A stretch of DNA of 64,000 nt, taken from RDXT01 sp033765305. Lineage in GTDB: Bacteria; Bacteroidota; Bacteroidia; J057. The notes beneath the pieces are model-generated. The model saw only the letters and a list, made by a program, of their open reading frames with translations. It did not search any database and was not told the origin of the DNA. Of this stretch, positions 14,623 to 23,207 are shown piece by piece (the stretch's first letter is position 1; each line of letters opens with the position of its first letter). The stretch spans positions 1-64,000 of the forward strand of contig JANRID010000062.1 in assembly GCA_033765305.1 (NCBI GenBank), given 5' to 3'. The translations under genes were made by a program, and so were the position numbers.

Positions 14623-17093
14623 ACGGTCGTCGTTTTCTTCTTACCGGGTAAAATTGAGTTCAACACCTTGCGCGACAGGCTGCCGTAGCGCCCGTTGCCG
14701 TTCATTTCCACACCATACTTGTACGGGTAGCGTTTGCCGTACTTGTAGCCGTAATAGCTCTTGCCGGTGTATTTCACATCGTTGAGCACCATATAGAGGC
14801 GGTTGCCCTTGCCGATGGACTTCAGTTTTTCGATATCCTCCAGGAAGTGGACCTTGGAGTAGCCCTGGCGCACCACGTAGAGGTTCACATCCGTGTGGCG
14901 GACCAGCAGGAGGAAGTCGGAGACCAGGCCCACGGGCGGCGTATCCACGAAGATGTAGTCGTAGCGCTTGCGCAGCTCTTCGAACATATCCTTCAGCTGC
15001 GGGCGGTTGAGCAGGTCCGTGGGGTTGGGCGGCACCGGCCCGCTGGTGATGATGTCCAGGTCCTTGATGTGGGTGCGCTGGATAATCTGGTCGACGGAGG
15101 CCTGGTTGATGAGGAAATTGGTCAGGCCGATGGTATTCTCCACCTTGGCCACCTTGTAGAGGGCAGGCTTGCGGATGTCTGCCCCGATCACCAGCACGCG
15201 GTGGCCGGAGATGGCCGTGACCGCAGCCAGGTTGAAGGTGGTGAAGGTTTTGCCTTCCTTGGGGATGGTGGAGGTAATGCCGATGATCTTGTGCTGGCGG
15301 TCGGAGGCCACGAACTGCAGGTTGACCTTCAGATAGCGGAGCGATTCGACGGCCTCGGAGGTGAGGTTGTTCAGCTCGTAGATGTCGGCGTCCTTGCGGT
15401 TGTGGGAGATGGCGCCGAGCACCGGCACGCCGGCGATGCGCTCCACCTGCGACTGGCCTTTCACCGTATCGTCGATCACATCCTTGGCATACACGATGAG
15501 GGTCGGGATGAGGAGGGCAAATACGATGGAGAGGGCCATGATGAGCGCGCTGTTGGGGGCTACGGGGCCGCTGCCGACGGAGCGGGCGGCGTCGAGCACC
15601 TTGCTGTCGGGCGTATTGGCCATCATGGTGATGGCGGCCTCGGTGCGCTTCTGCAGCAGGTAGTTGTAGTGGTTTTCCTTGAAGGAGAAGCGGCGCTGCA
15701 CGTTGAGCAGGTCGGCTTCGCTGCGGGGCATGGTGCGGATCACGCCGCGCAGGCCGCCCATCTGGCCCGCAAGGGCCTGGAGGTCGCTTTCGGCCTTGGA
15801 GACGATGTCGTTCACCGTTCCGATCAGGGTGCGGCTGGTGGTCTGGATTTTCTTCTGGAGAATGTCGCGCTCCAGGCTGCTGCGGCCGGTGGTGTATTCG
15901 AGGCGGACCTTCTCGGTGTACTGCGTCTTCAGGTCGGCGACGAGCTGGTTGAGCAGCGGATCGTCGATACCGACCGTAGAAGGCGCAAGAATGGAGCCTG
16001 CGCGCGTGCTGTCGGCAAGCTCGGCCTGGAGCGTGCGGCAGTAGCGCAGCTTGCGGTCGAGGTTGTTGTACTCGGTTTCGAGCTGGTAGAGGCGGTTGCT
16101 GGCATCGGCGGCCGTCTGGGCGGGGTTGAAGGTGCCCTGCGACGCGCGGATGGAGGCCATCGTACGCTCGGAGGTCTGCAGCGAGTCCGACACATCGGAG
16201 ATCTGCCCGTCGATAAACTCGATGGTCTTCCGCGCCAGGTGGTTTTTCTCCCGCAGGCGCTTGCCGATGTACAGGCCGGTGAGCGTCGTGAGCACATCGG
16301 TCTCCTTTTTCACCACTTCGCCCTCCACCTTGATGTCCACCACGGTGGCTTCGAGGCTGATGGGCTCTACCTTGATGCGCTTGCGGTAGTTGTCCGTGAG
16401 CACATCGGGGTTTTTATAGGTAAAATAGAGGTTGCGCTCGCGGAATTTGCCCAGATCCGTATCCTCCTTGCGCTTGTAGAGGGTAAAGGAGAAGAGATCC
16501 GTCGTCAGCGGCGTGCCGATGGTTCCCTGCCCGGAGTAGGTAAAGGGCTTGTCGGGATTGGGGCGCATCTCGCGTGTGCCGGGCGTATAGGTGGTGGAGA
16601 CCGGCGATTCGACGCGGATCTCGTAATTGTCGCCGCCGAGGAATTTGACGAAGAACTGCTGGTTGAGCAGCTGCGGATGGGTGGAGTCCATGACCACCTG
16701 CACCGGGAAGTTCTTGTAGAGCTCCACATCGCGGAAGAACCCTTTTTCGAGGTACACGATGGCCAGATCCAGCGTATCCACCACCTCGCGGATGAGGTTG
16801 AAGGAGGTCAGGTAGCCGATTTCGTTTTCGAGGGTGCGGTTGGTGCCGTACTGGCGGAGGCCCTGCATGACGGCATCGCCGGGCATCTCAGCCTCGGAGC
16901 GCTCGCTGATGAGCAGGGTGGTATTGATCTCATAGGTCGGCGGGGTCGATTTGATGACCAGCAGCGCCAGGAGGATGAATACCGCGAGGCTGATGGCGAA
17001 ATACGACCAATGCTTGAGCAGCCGGTTGAAGAAACCCCGGATATCCAGGCTGTTTTTGCTGATGCTGGAAGACTGGAATTCGTAATTGCTCAC
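14619..17093 (-). CDS. wzc: Polysaccharide copolymerase / BY-kinase (Wzc-like tyrosine autokinase)
   Basis: The 824-residue protein combines a Wzz-type chain-length domain (first helix at about 31-49) with a cytoplasmic bacterial tyrosine kinase. Walker A is at about 606-616 (STIPKEGKT), the A' motif at about 634-642 (VLVIGADIRKP) and Walker B at about 713-720 (YIFVDTPP). A Tyr-rich tail follows at about 775-803 (GKSYYGYKYG, KRYPYKYG), the usual autophosphorylation cluster. It controls chain length and couples to the Wza pore. It is 60 bp downstream of the wza-like gene. Length and layout are normal for fused Wzc. Confidence 0.93.
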   Translation of the reverse strand: MSNYEFQSSSISKNSLDIRGFFNRLLKHWSYFAISLAVFILLALLVIKSTPPTYEINTTLLISERSEAEMPGDAVMQGLRQYGTNRTLENEIGYLTSFNLIREVVDTLDLAIVYLEKGFFRDVELYKNFPVQVVMDSTHPQLLNQQFFVKFLGGDNYEIRVESPVSTTYTPGTREMRPNPDKPFTYSGQGTIGTPLTTDLFSFTLYKRKEDTDLGKFRERNLYFTYKNPDVLTDNYRKRIKVEPISLEATVVDIKVEGEVVKKETDVLTTLTGLYIGKRLREKNHLARKTIEFIDGQISDVSDSLQTSERTMASIRASQGTFNPAQTAADASNRLYQLETEYNNLDRKLRYCRTLQAELADSTRAGSILAPSTVGIDDPLLNQLVADLKTQYTEKVRLEYTTGRSSLERDILQKKIQTTSRTLIGTVNDIVSKAESDLQALAGQMGGLRGVIRTMPRSEADLLNVQRRFSFKENHYNYLLQKRTEAAITMMANTPDSKVLDAARSVGSGPVAPNSALIMALSIVFALLIPTLIVYAKDVIDDTVKGQSQVERIAGVPVLGAISHNRKDADIYELNNLTSEAVESLRYLKVNLQFVASDRQHKIIGITSTIPKEGKTFTTFNLAAVTAISGHRVLVIGADIRKPALYKVAKVENTIGLTNFLINQASVDQIIQRTHIKDLDIITSGPVPPNPTDLLNRPQLKDMFEELRKRYDYIFVDTPPVGLVSDFLLLVRHTDVNLYVVRQGYSKVHFLEDIEKLKSIGKGNRLYMVLNDVKYTGKSYYGYKYGKRYPYKYGVEMNGNGRYGSLSRKVLNSILPGKKKTTTV

Positions 17094-17153
17094 TGTTCTT
17101 TCCGGTTTGTTGAATGGGATGATCGGGAACTGCTTAAAATCGTGCCAAACTGA

Positions 17154-17951
17154 TCAATTGCGGGCAGAAAGGAGGATATTGACCACGGTCAGGGCGACCG
17201 AGCTGATGCTCAGGCCGATGCTGGCGATGCGCAGGTTGGCGTTGGCGGCCTTGGCTTTCAGCGGCTCCACATAGATCACGTCGTTGGGCTGCACGAAGAA
17301 GTAGGGAGAGGTAAAAAAATCGGGCTTGGTCACGTCGATCACGCCGACGGTGGAGCCTTTGTCGGTTTCGCGGACGATTTTGACCCGCGTGCGGTCCGAG
17401 AAGTCGGTGAAATCGCCGCAGAGGCCCACCACCTGGAGGATATTGGTCTTGCCGTTGAAGAGAAACTGCGTTCCGGGGCGGAGCACCTCGCCGAGCACGG
17501 TCACCTGGAAGGTGGTCAGCTTGACGGAGGCAGAGGCCAGGGAAACGAAGGGCGCCAGCCGGCGGTCGAGGGTATCCTTGATCTGGCCGGTGGTGAGGCC
17601 GGCCACCTTTACGGCTCCGACGATGGGCATGTGGATGTATCCGGAGTCGTTGACGATGTAGCTGCTCACGTAGAGGCTGGCCTGCACCATGCCGCCGCCG
17701 CCGCCCACGCCGCTGGCGCCGGCATTGTTGATATAGGCGGCCGTGTTTTCATTATAGGAGTTGACGTTGATCAGGAGCTGATCGTAGGGCCGCACGCGGT
17801 GATCCACGGCCGGGGTATGCTCATATACCACCGTCGTATCGCGGCCGGTGTGCACATCGCGCATCAGTACCAGGCCTTCGTAGGAAACACACGCATTGAG
17901 GCTGAGCAGGAGGAGCAGGGCGAAGCTCCAGAGAGTCGTCTTGATACGCAT
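17154..17951 (-). CDS. wza: Polysaccharide export outer-membrane lipoprotein (Wza-like)
   Basis: The 265-residue protein starts MRIKTTLWSFALLLLLSLNAC, a lipoprotein signal with Cys21. It continues with the poly_export (SLBB) region: YDQLLINVNSYN, then SGYIHMPIVGAVKVAGLT, and VTVLGEVLRPG. A hydrophobic C-terminal helix (IASIGLSISSVALTVVNILL) is present, as in Bacteroidota Wza proteins. It forms the outer-membrane export channel. The Gly-rich stretch GASGVGGGGG lies in the first domain. I start at 17951, which gives a clean lipobox. It is the first gene of the left arm, next to the divergent control region. Confidence 0.92.
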   Translation of the reverse strand: MRIKTTLWSFALLLLLSLNACVSYEGLVLMRDVHTGRDTTVVYEHTPAVDHRVRPYDQLLINVNSYNENTAAYINNAGASGVGGGGGMVQASLYVSSYIVNDSGYIHMPIVGAVKVAGLTTGQIKDTLDRRLAPFVSLASASVKLTTFQVTVLGEVLRPGTQFLFNGKTNILQVVGLCGDFTDFSDRTRVKIVRETDKGSTVGVIDVTKPDFFTSPYFFVQPNDVIYVEPLKAKAANANLRIASIGLSISSVALTVVNILLSARN

Positions 17952-18087
17952 TGCGCACATGTCGGAGGAACAAGATAAATTGCTTACAACCATGAGGTGA
18001 ACGGTAAAGAACGTTCCGGCAGGCTGCAGCAGCATCTGATTCGCCGGGTAAGCAGGGATGTGGGTGTGGCATCCCGGGCAACGGCTT

Positions 18088-18095
18088 CAAAGGTA
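18088..18095 (-). promoter_or_regulatory. -7 element for the wza-wzc arm
   Basis: The minus strand reads TACCTTTG, a perfect TAnnTTTG. The closest upstream TTG is 26 bases away, a little longer than usual. The predicted leader before wza is about 130 bases. Confidence 0.4.
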
Positions 18096-18331
18096 GCATG
18101 AATTCCGCCTGCATTCCCGGACAAATTCCGAATGCCGATAATCCCATCTTGAATCGCCGCTTTTCCCGTGCGAGCCGTGCGGGGGAGGTAAGGTTTTTGC
18201 GGCATCTGTCCGGGGTGCGGCGGCAGCGGCAGCGCTGCCCGCAGGGGGCTGCTAGCCCGCAAAGCTGCGCAGATCGCAGATGCAGCTTGACCGTTGGGGA
18301 ATTGTGCCGGGCAATTGCGCGGCGGGCACGC

Positions 18332-18339
18332 TATGTTTG
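18332..18339 (+). promoter_or_regulatory. -7 element for the wzx arm
   Basis: The plus strand reads TATGTTTG followed by C, a perfect match to the Bacteroidota -7 consensus. A TTG lies 14 bases upstream, shorter than usual. The predicted leader before the flippase gene is about 80 bases. Confidence 0.4.
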
Positions 18340-18427
18340 CAGGCAGGTTCGTTAGGCTCGTATCCCTGCCGGGCGGCCTTTCAACCCAACCAGTCACCGG
18401 GCCCGGCCCGCACGCAGACAACTACGA

Positions 18428-19933
18428 ATGAAAAAGTTTCTCTTCGACACCCTGTTTATTACATTCGGAGGGATGGTCAACCGGGTAAAAGGATTGCTCT
18501 TTATCCCGGTGATCATGATGGCGGTAGGCAAAGACGGGTACGGCGCCTTCGTGCAGCTCTTCGTCACCATCAAGCTCGCCAAGGCCTTCACCTCCCTCGA
18601 TCTCGGGCAGGGCTTCCAGCGCTACGCGTCCCAGCTCGAGAAAAGCGACCGCAAGGGCCTGGGGCAGCATTTCTACTCCATTCTCCTGCCCTCCCTCCTG
18701 CTGGGCCTCCTGGGCGTGCTGGTGCTCTACCTGCTCTCGCCCGTGCTGAGCCGCTCCTTTTTCGAGGGCAAGTTTCTCGAAACCATCCAGCTCTCGGCCG
18801 TCATCATGCTCTCCGAGACGCTCTATTCCAATGCGAACAAGTTCTACCTCGCCCGCAAGCAGTTCAAGCTCTACTCGGTCATCAACCTGCTGTACGACCT
18901 GGTGCCCTACCTGATGTTTGTGCTGGGCTCCTGGCTCTACAAGGACCTGTTCATGGGCATCCTGTTCTATGCGGCGACGGACCTCTCGGTGGCGCTGCTC
19001 ACCGTGGCGCTGGCCGCCCGGCGGGTGAAGGTTGCCAAGCCTTCGGCTGCGATCCTGAAGCAGTACTTCCGCTATTCTGCCCCCCTCACCCTGAGCGAGG
19101 TGGAAGGCGGCCTGCTCGACAAGCTCGACCGCTACTTCATCTCCAACATGATGGGCCTCGAAGCCGTGGGCATCTACAACATCATCCACCGGATGTGCAG
19201 CCTCCTGGACTTCGTCACCATGCCCATCCGCAAGCAGATGATGAGCTACCTGCCCAAAGCCTGGGACCGCGGCCACCAGGCCGAGTCGGTGGGGATCATC
19301 CGCACGAGCTTCCTCTTCTTCCTCCTCATCACCGTGGGGCTGCTCAGCGGGCTGACGGTCTATTTCGAGGATATTCTAACCTACCTCACCGGCGACAAGG
19401 TAGAAATCGACTACCTCTATCTCGTCGTGGCCCTGCTGGGCCTGGGCATCCTGGCCTCCGCCTCCAAGCGCTTCTACTACCTGATGGTCAAGCTGCGGGG
19501 CAATACCATGGACCAGCTCTGGTACCAGCTGGCAGGCCTGATCCCGGCGGTGATCCTCAATTTCCTGCTCATCCCCAGCCTCGGCATCCTCGGCGCGGCC
19601 ATCTCCACCTTCGTCAGCTACCTGGTCATCCTGATCGTGATCAATACCCGCTACAGCCTCGAAATCGACTGGAAATTCATGGCGCATCTGGGCTCCTTCA
19701 TCGCCATCGCCCTCGTGGTATGGCCCGTGCGCACGCTCATCGGGCCTGTTAATGTCTGGCAGCTTTTGATGAGTCTTTCTGTGTCGATGATCGCATATTT
19801 CGGACTGGTGGCGCTGCTGAAACGCCGGTTCCTGCTGGACGCGAAGGACGCCTTCCTGGAGTTTCGTAAACTGGGCCGCAATCCGAAGCCCGACCCCTCG
19901 CAACCGGCTCCCGTTCCTTCCCCAACCATCTGA
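18428..19933 (+). CDS. wzx: Oligosaccharide flippase (Wzx-like, MATE/PST superfamily)
   Basis: The 501-residue integral membrane protein has about 12-14 predicted helices and a Pro-rich cytoplasmic tail. The N-terminus MKKFLFDTLFITFGGMVNRVKGLLFIPV, with a later DLGQGFQRYAS, is typical of polysaccharide transport (PST) flippases. It should move the completed undecaprenyl-pyrophosphate repeat unit to the periplasmic face for the Wzy-like polymerase at 26719. It is the first gene of the right arm, 88 bp after a -7 element. Confidence 0.88.
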   Translation: MKKFLFDTLFITFGGMVNRVKGLLFIPVIMMAVGKDGYGAFVQLFVTIKLAKAFTSLDLGQGFQRYASQLEKSDRKGLGQHFYSILLPSLLLGLLGVLVLYLLSPVLSRSFFEGKFLETIQLSAVIMLSETLYSNANKFYLARKQFKLYSVINLLYDLVPYLMFVLGSWLYKDLFMGILFYAATDLSVALLTVALAARRVKVAKPSAAILKQYFRYSAPLTLSEVEGGLLDKLDRYFISNMMGLEAVGIYNIIHRMCSLLDFVTMPIRKQMMSYLPKAWDRGHQAESVGIIRTSFLFFLLITVGLLSGLTVYFEDILTYLTGDKVEIDYLYLVVALLGLGILASASKRFYYLMVKLRGNTMDQLWYQLAGLIPAVILNFLLIPSLGILGAAISTFVSYLVILIVINTRYSLEIDWKFMAHLGSFIAIALVVWPVRTLIGPVNVWQLLMSLSVSMIAYFGLVALLKRRFLLDAKDAFLEFRKLGRNPKPDPSQPAPVPSPTI

Positions 19934-19998
19934 CCGGACTCCGCTCCGCGCTCGCTATCTCTATTCTCCATCTCACTAACGGTATCAGAGTTTCACGT

Positions 19999-21087
19999 AT
20001 GAGTTTGCTGGTCACCACACAGTCGTACCGCAACGACATTGCCACTGAGTACGGCCTCCTGCTCGAAATGGATGAAAACACCGGAAAAATCCTCCGGACC
20101 AAGCGCATCGACACCCCGGTCCAGACCGAGCGGTACAACGAGCGCATCAAGCCGGGGCTCCGCGGCCTGTATCTGTACAACGACGAACTCTACACCGCCT
20201 CCTGGAATACGATCTTCGTGCTGGACTCCCGCACGTTCGAGGTGCGGCGCTCCTTCACCCACAAGTGGATGTCCGACCTCCACGGCATCTTCGTCGACGA
20301 CGACGGCGTATGGGTCACCTCCTCCTACCCGGATGCGATGATCCTCTATGATTTCCAGGGCAATCCCCGCGCCGCCATGTGGGCCCCCGAAACCTTCCTC
20401 TACAAGGAGCGCGCCACCGTGGACAAGGACATGGACTGGAGCCAGCGCGGCAAGGAGTTCCGCGGCTTCCATGACTACCACTGCAACAATGTCGAGGTCC
20501 ACAACGGCTATATCTACGTCACGGGCCGCTCCAACCTCAACGGCCGCATCGCCCGCATCAGCCGCGATACCTTTATCCAGAAAGGCACCGCTACCGATGA
20601 GGATATCACCCTCTTCGTCAAAGGCCTCTACGGCCCCCATGACGGCACCTGGGTGGACGGCAGCGTCTACCTGACCGAAACGATGGGCTCCACCGTGGTC
20701 AAAATCAAGCCCAACGGCAAAATTGATTTCCGCATCAAGGTCAAGGTCTCCGGCGACGAAGTCGATCCGCGCAAGCTCGACACGCTCAAAATGCTGCGCA
20801 AGCGCATCGGCAACTTCATCAAAGGCCGGCCTACCCTCGACAAAACCACCCACTGGACCCGCGGCCTGGCCATCACCCAGGGCTTCTACTACGTAGGACA
20901 GTCCACCTGGGCCGGCGACCAGGTCTCCCGCGCACGCGTGGTGAAGATCAACCGCAAGACCCGCGCCATCACCGACGCCTTCTATATCGACGTCCCCGAC
21001 TACCCCGAAACCCGCATCTATCAGGTGCTGGATCTGGAATCTGCGCGCCGCCGCGACAACGCCCGCGCTAAAACGCTGGTAGGATGA
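19999..21087 (+). CDS. Cytoplasmic beta-propeller-like protein of unknown function
   Basis: The 362-residue protein has no signal peptide or membrane helix. Repeated blade-like strands such as GLLLEMDENTGKILRTKRI, TIFVLDSRTFEVRRSF, GIFVDDDGVWVTSS and GSVYLTETMGSTVVKIKPNG predict a beta-propeller. It overlaps the following sulfotransferase gene by 4 bases (ATGA), a sign of coupled translation. Similar propeller proteins occur beside glycosyltransferases in exopolysaccharide clusters. I do not recognise a catalytic motif. Possible roles are a scaffold or glycan sensor, but this is not shown by the sequence. Confidence 0.65.
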   Translation: MSLLVTTQSYRNDIATEYGLLLEMDENTGKILRTKRIDTPVQTERYNERIKPGLRGLYLYNDELYTASWNTIFVLDSRTFEVRRSFTHKWMSDLHGIFVDDDGVWVTSSYPDAMILYDFQGNPRAAMWAPETFLYKERATVDKDMDWSQRGKEFRGFHDYHCNNVEVHNGYIYVTGRSNLNGRIARISRDTFIQKGTATDEDITLFVKGLYGPHDGTWVDGSVYLTETMGSTVVKIKPNGKIDFRIKVKVSGDEVDPRKLDTLKMLRKRIGNFIKGRPTLDKTTHWTRGLAITQGFYYVGQSTWAGDQVSRARVVKINRKTRAITDAFYIDVPDYPETRIYQVLDLESARRRDNARAKTLVG

Positions 21088-22046
21088 GTGTGCTCAAGCA
21101 GATCAAGAGCGCGGTCAAGCACCACGCCACCTTCCACAGCCAGGGGACGGACAAGAATATCTTTTTCTTCTCCATGCCCCGCAGCGGCACCACCTGGCTG
21201 ATGGAAATGATCGCCACGCAGCCGGGCTTCAAGGTCATCAATGAGCCCTTTAACCTCCGCAAGGAGGTGGTGCGCGAGCACCTGGGCCTGGAGCGCTGGG
21301 AAAGCCTCTTCGAGGAGGAAAGCCTGCCGAAAATCGCCGACTACGTCCAGCAGTTTATGGACGGCCGCGATACGGACCTGCGGTTTTTCCGCTATGCGCC
21401 CTTCTCCGAGTTCTGGAAGCTGCGCACGCACCGCGTGCTCTTCAAGATCCTCTTCGTCGGCGAGGGGTATTTCGACTGGTTTGCGGAGATGTTCAACGGG
21501 GAGGTGATCTACCTGCTGCGCCATCCCATCCCGGTGTCGCAGTCGCGGGAGTCGCTGCCGCGGCTGGCCTCCTTCCGCCATTCGCCCTACAGCCAGCACT
21601 TCAGCGCCGAGCAGCTTGCCGTCGCCGACCGGGTCATGGCCCGCGGCGATGCCTATGAGCAGGCCGTGCTCGACTGGTGCTTCCAGAATGCCGTGCCCCT
21701 GCGCCAGATGAAGCCCGAGTGGCTTACCCTCTCCTACGAGCAGATGGTGCTGGAGCCCGAAAAGGTGATCGCGGAAATGGTGCGCCGCTACGGCTTCGAA
21801 CAGCCGGAGCAGATGTACAGCCGCGTCCACAAGGCCTCCAATTCCACCGCCAAGTCCAACGGCGAATCCAAAGCGGTGCTGCTGGACCCGCAGAAGATGC
21901 ACGAAAACCGCCGCTGGCTCGTGGAGAAATGGGCGAAAAAGGCCACGCAGGACCAGATCGACAAAACGTTCTACCTGCTCGAAGTCTTCGGAATCGACTT
22001 TTATGAAAAGGGCAGCTTCCTGCCCAAAGCCAACTACCTGATCTGA
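21084..22046 (+). CDS. Sulfotransferase-family protein 2
   Basis: The 320-residue protein has a clear PAPS-binding P-loop at about 32-38 (PRSGTTW) and a 3' phosphate-type segment VIYLLRHPIPVSQSRES near residue 145. No signal peptide is evident. It is translationally coupled to the beta-propeller gene and followed 3 bp later by a GT4 gene. It differs clearly from the left-arm sulfotransferase in motif context, so the two are not recent duplicates and may modify different positions. Sulfation of the exopolysaccharide is an inference. Confidence 0.82.
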   Translation: MSVLKQIKSAVKHHATFHSQGTDKNIFFFSMPRSGTTWLMEMIATQPGFKVINEPFNLRKEVVREHLGLERWESLFEEESLPKIADYVQQFMDGRDTDLRFFRYAPFSEFWKLRTHRVLFKILFVGEGYFDWFAEMFNGEVIYLLRHPIPVSQSRESLPRLASFRHSPYSQHFSAEQLAVADRVMARGDAYEQAVLDWCFQNAVPLRQMKPEWLTLSYEQMVLEPEKVIAEMVRRYGFEQPEQMYSRVHKASNSTAKSNGESKAVLLDPQKMHENRRWLVEKWAKKATQDQIDKTFYLLEVFGIDFYEKGSFLPKANYLI

Positions 22047-22049
22047 ACC

Positions 22050-23189
22050 ATGCCGCAGTCTGCCGGGAAGATCTGCTTCATCCTGCCCAACTTCCATCTG
22101 GAGTTCCGGGGCGGGGCAGAAACCCAATGCTTTTTCCTCGCTCAGGAGCTGCTCCGCCGGGGCTGGGAGGTGCATTACCTCCGCGAATCCAGCCAGCCGG
22201 AGACGAAGGTCATGGAGGGCATCGTGGTGCACAGCATCCCGAAGAAAAAAGCCTACCTCAAATGGCAGCTCGATGCGGCGATCGGGGCGAAAATGGCTGA
22301 AATCAAGGCCGATATCTGGTACAACCGGGCGACGCTGGCCTATCTGCCGGCCATTGTGAAGCATGCCCGCCGCTGCGGCGGCAAGGTGGCCTTCGCCTTC
22401 TCGCGCGATTCGCAGTTTTCCTACGCCGAATTCCGCGACACCTACCAGAAGCCCTACATGAAGGCCTATGCCACCTGGGAGCAGTTCTGGTTTTTCCGCG
22501 CCCTGCGGCGCACGCCGCTCATCCTGGCCCAGACCCGCACCCAGCTCCGGCTGCTGCGCGAGCGCCTGGGCCTCGACGGGGTGCATATCTACAATGCCCA
22601 TCCTTCCGCACCGGACAGCGGCCCCCAGCCGCCGCGCGAAGCGCTGATCCTCTGGATCGCCCGCATCACGCACTACAAGCATCCGGAGCTGTTCGTGGAG
22701 CTGGCCCGGCGCATGCAGGGCCAGCCCTTCCGCTTCGTGCTCATCGGCAAGCTGGAGCAGGACGAGCTGAGCCGCCAGCTCCAGGAAGCCGCCGCCGCCC
22801 AGCCCAACCTCACCCTCGCCGGCGAGCAGAGCCAGGCCGAGGTCCACGCCTGGCTGCGCAAGGCCCGCGCGCTCGTGAGCACCAGCGATGTGGAGGGCTT
22901 TTCCAACACCTTTATTGAAGCGTGGCTGCGCGGCGTGCCGGTAGTGTCACGCCTCGTGGACCCCGACGGCATCATCGGCGACTTCCGGCTGGGCGCCGTG
23001 CATGCCGACCTGGATGACATGCGCCGCATCCTGGAAGAGCTCCTGCGCGACGAAGCCGCCTGGCAGGAGATGTCGCAGCGCTGCGCCGCCTACGCGCGCG
23101 CGCACTTCGACCTGGCCGAAGCCGTGACGAAGCTGGAAGCCGCCCTCCGGGGCGAGGCGCTGCCGCAGGCGGCAGTCCTGCACAGCTAA
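22050..23189 (+). CDS. GT4 family glycosyltransferase 1
   Basis: The 379-residue protein has the GT-B fold signs. An N-terminal glycine-rich FRGGAETQCFFLAQEL precedes a C-terminal domain with ILWIARITHYKHPELF and EGFSNTFIEAWLRGVPVV, the E-x7-E donor site of GT4 enzymes. It adds one sugar to the lipid-linked repeat unit using a nucleotide sugar donor. It is the last plus-strand gene before the oppositely oriented GH30-like gene, with 18 bp between the two stops. Confidence 0.88.
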   Translation: MPQSAGKICFILPNFHLEFRGGAETQCFFLAQELLRRGWEVHYLRESSQPETKVMEGIVVHSIPKKKAYLKWQLDAAIGAKMAEIKADIWYNRATLAYLPAIVKHARRCGGKVAFAFSRDSQFSYAEFRDTYQKPYMKAYATWEQFWFFRALRRTPLILAQTRTQLRLLRERLGLDGVHIYNAHPSAPDSGPQPPREALILWIARITHYKHPELFVELARRMQGQPFRFVLIGKLEQDELSRQLQEAAAAQPNLTLAGEQSQAEVHAWLRKARALVSTSDVEGFSNTFIEAWLRGVPVVSRLVDPDGIIGDFRLGAVHADLDDMRRILEELLRDEAAWQEMSQRCAAYARAHFDLAEAVTKLEAALRGEALPQAAVLHS

Positions 23190-23207
23190 TTGCAAAATCC
23201 GCTACAA

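Larger units (their letters stand above)
17952..18427. promoter_or_regulatory. Divergent control region of the exopolysaccharide locus
   Basis: This 476-bp gap separates the two arms of the cluster, with wza leaving to the left and wzx to the right. No gene is supported inside. It holds a perfect -7 element on each strand (18088-18095 minus, 18332-18339 plus). The leaders are about 80-130 bases, so there is room for operator or RNA control. Confidence 0.6.

Noticed and set aside
14847..17153. Long frame opposite wzc
   Set aside because: Antisense to a gene with clear Walker and Tyr-cluster motifs; the product has no recognisable domain.
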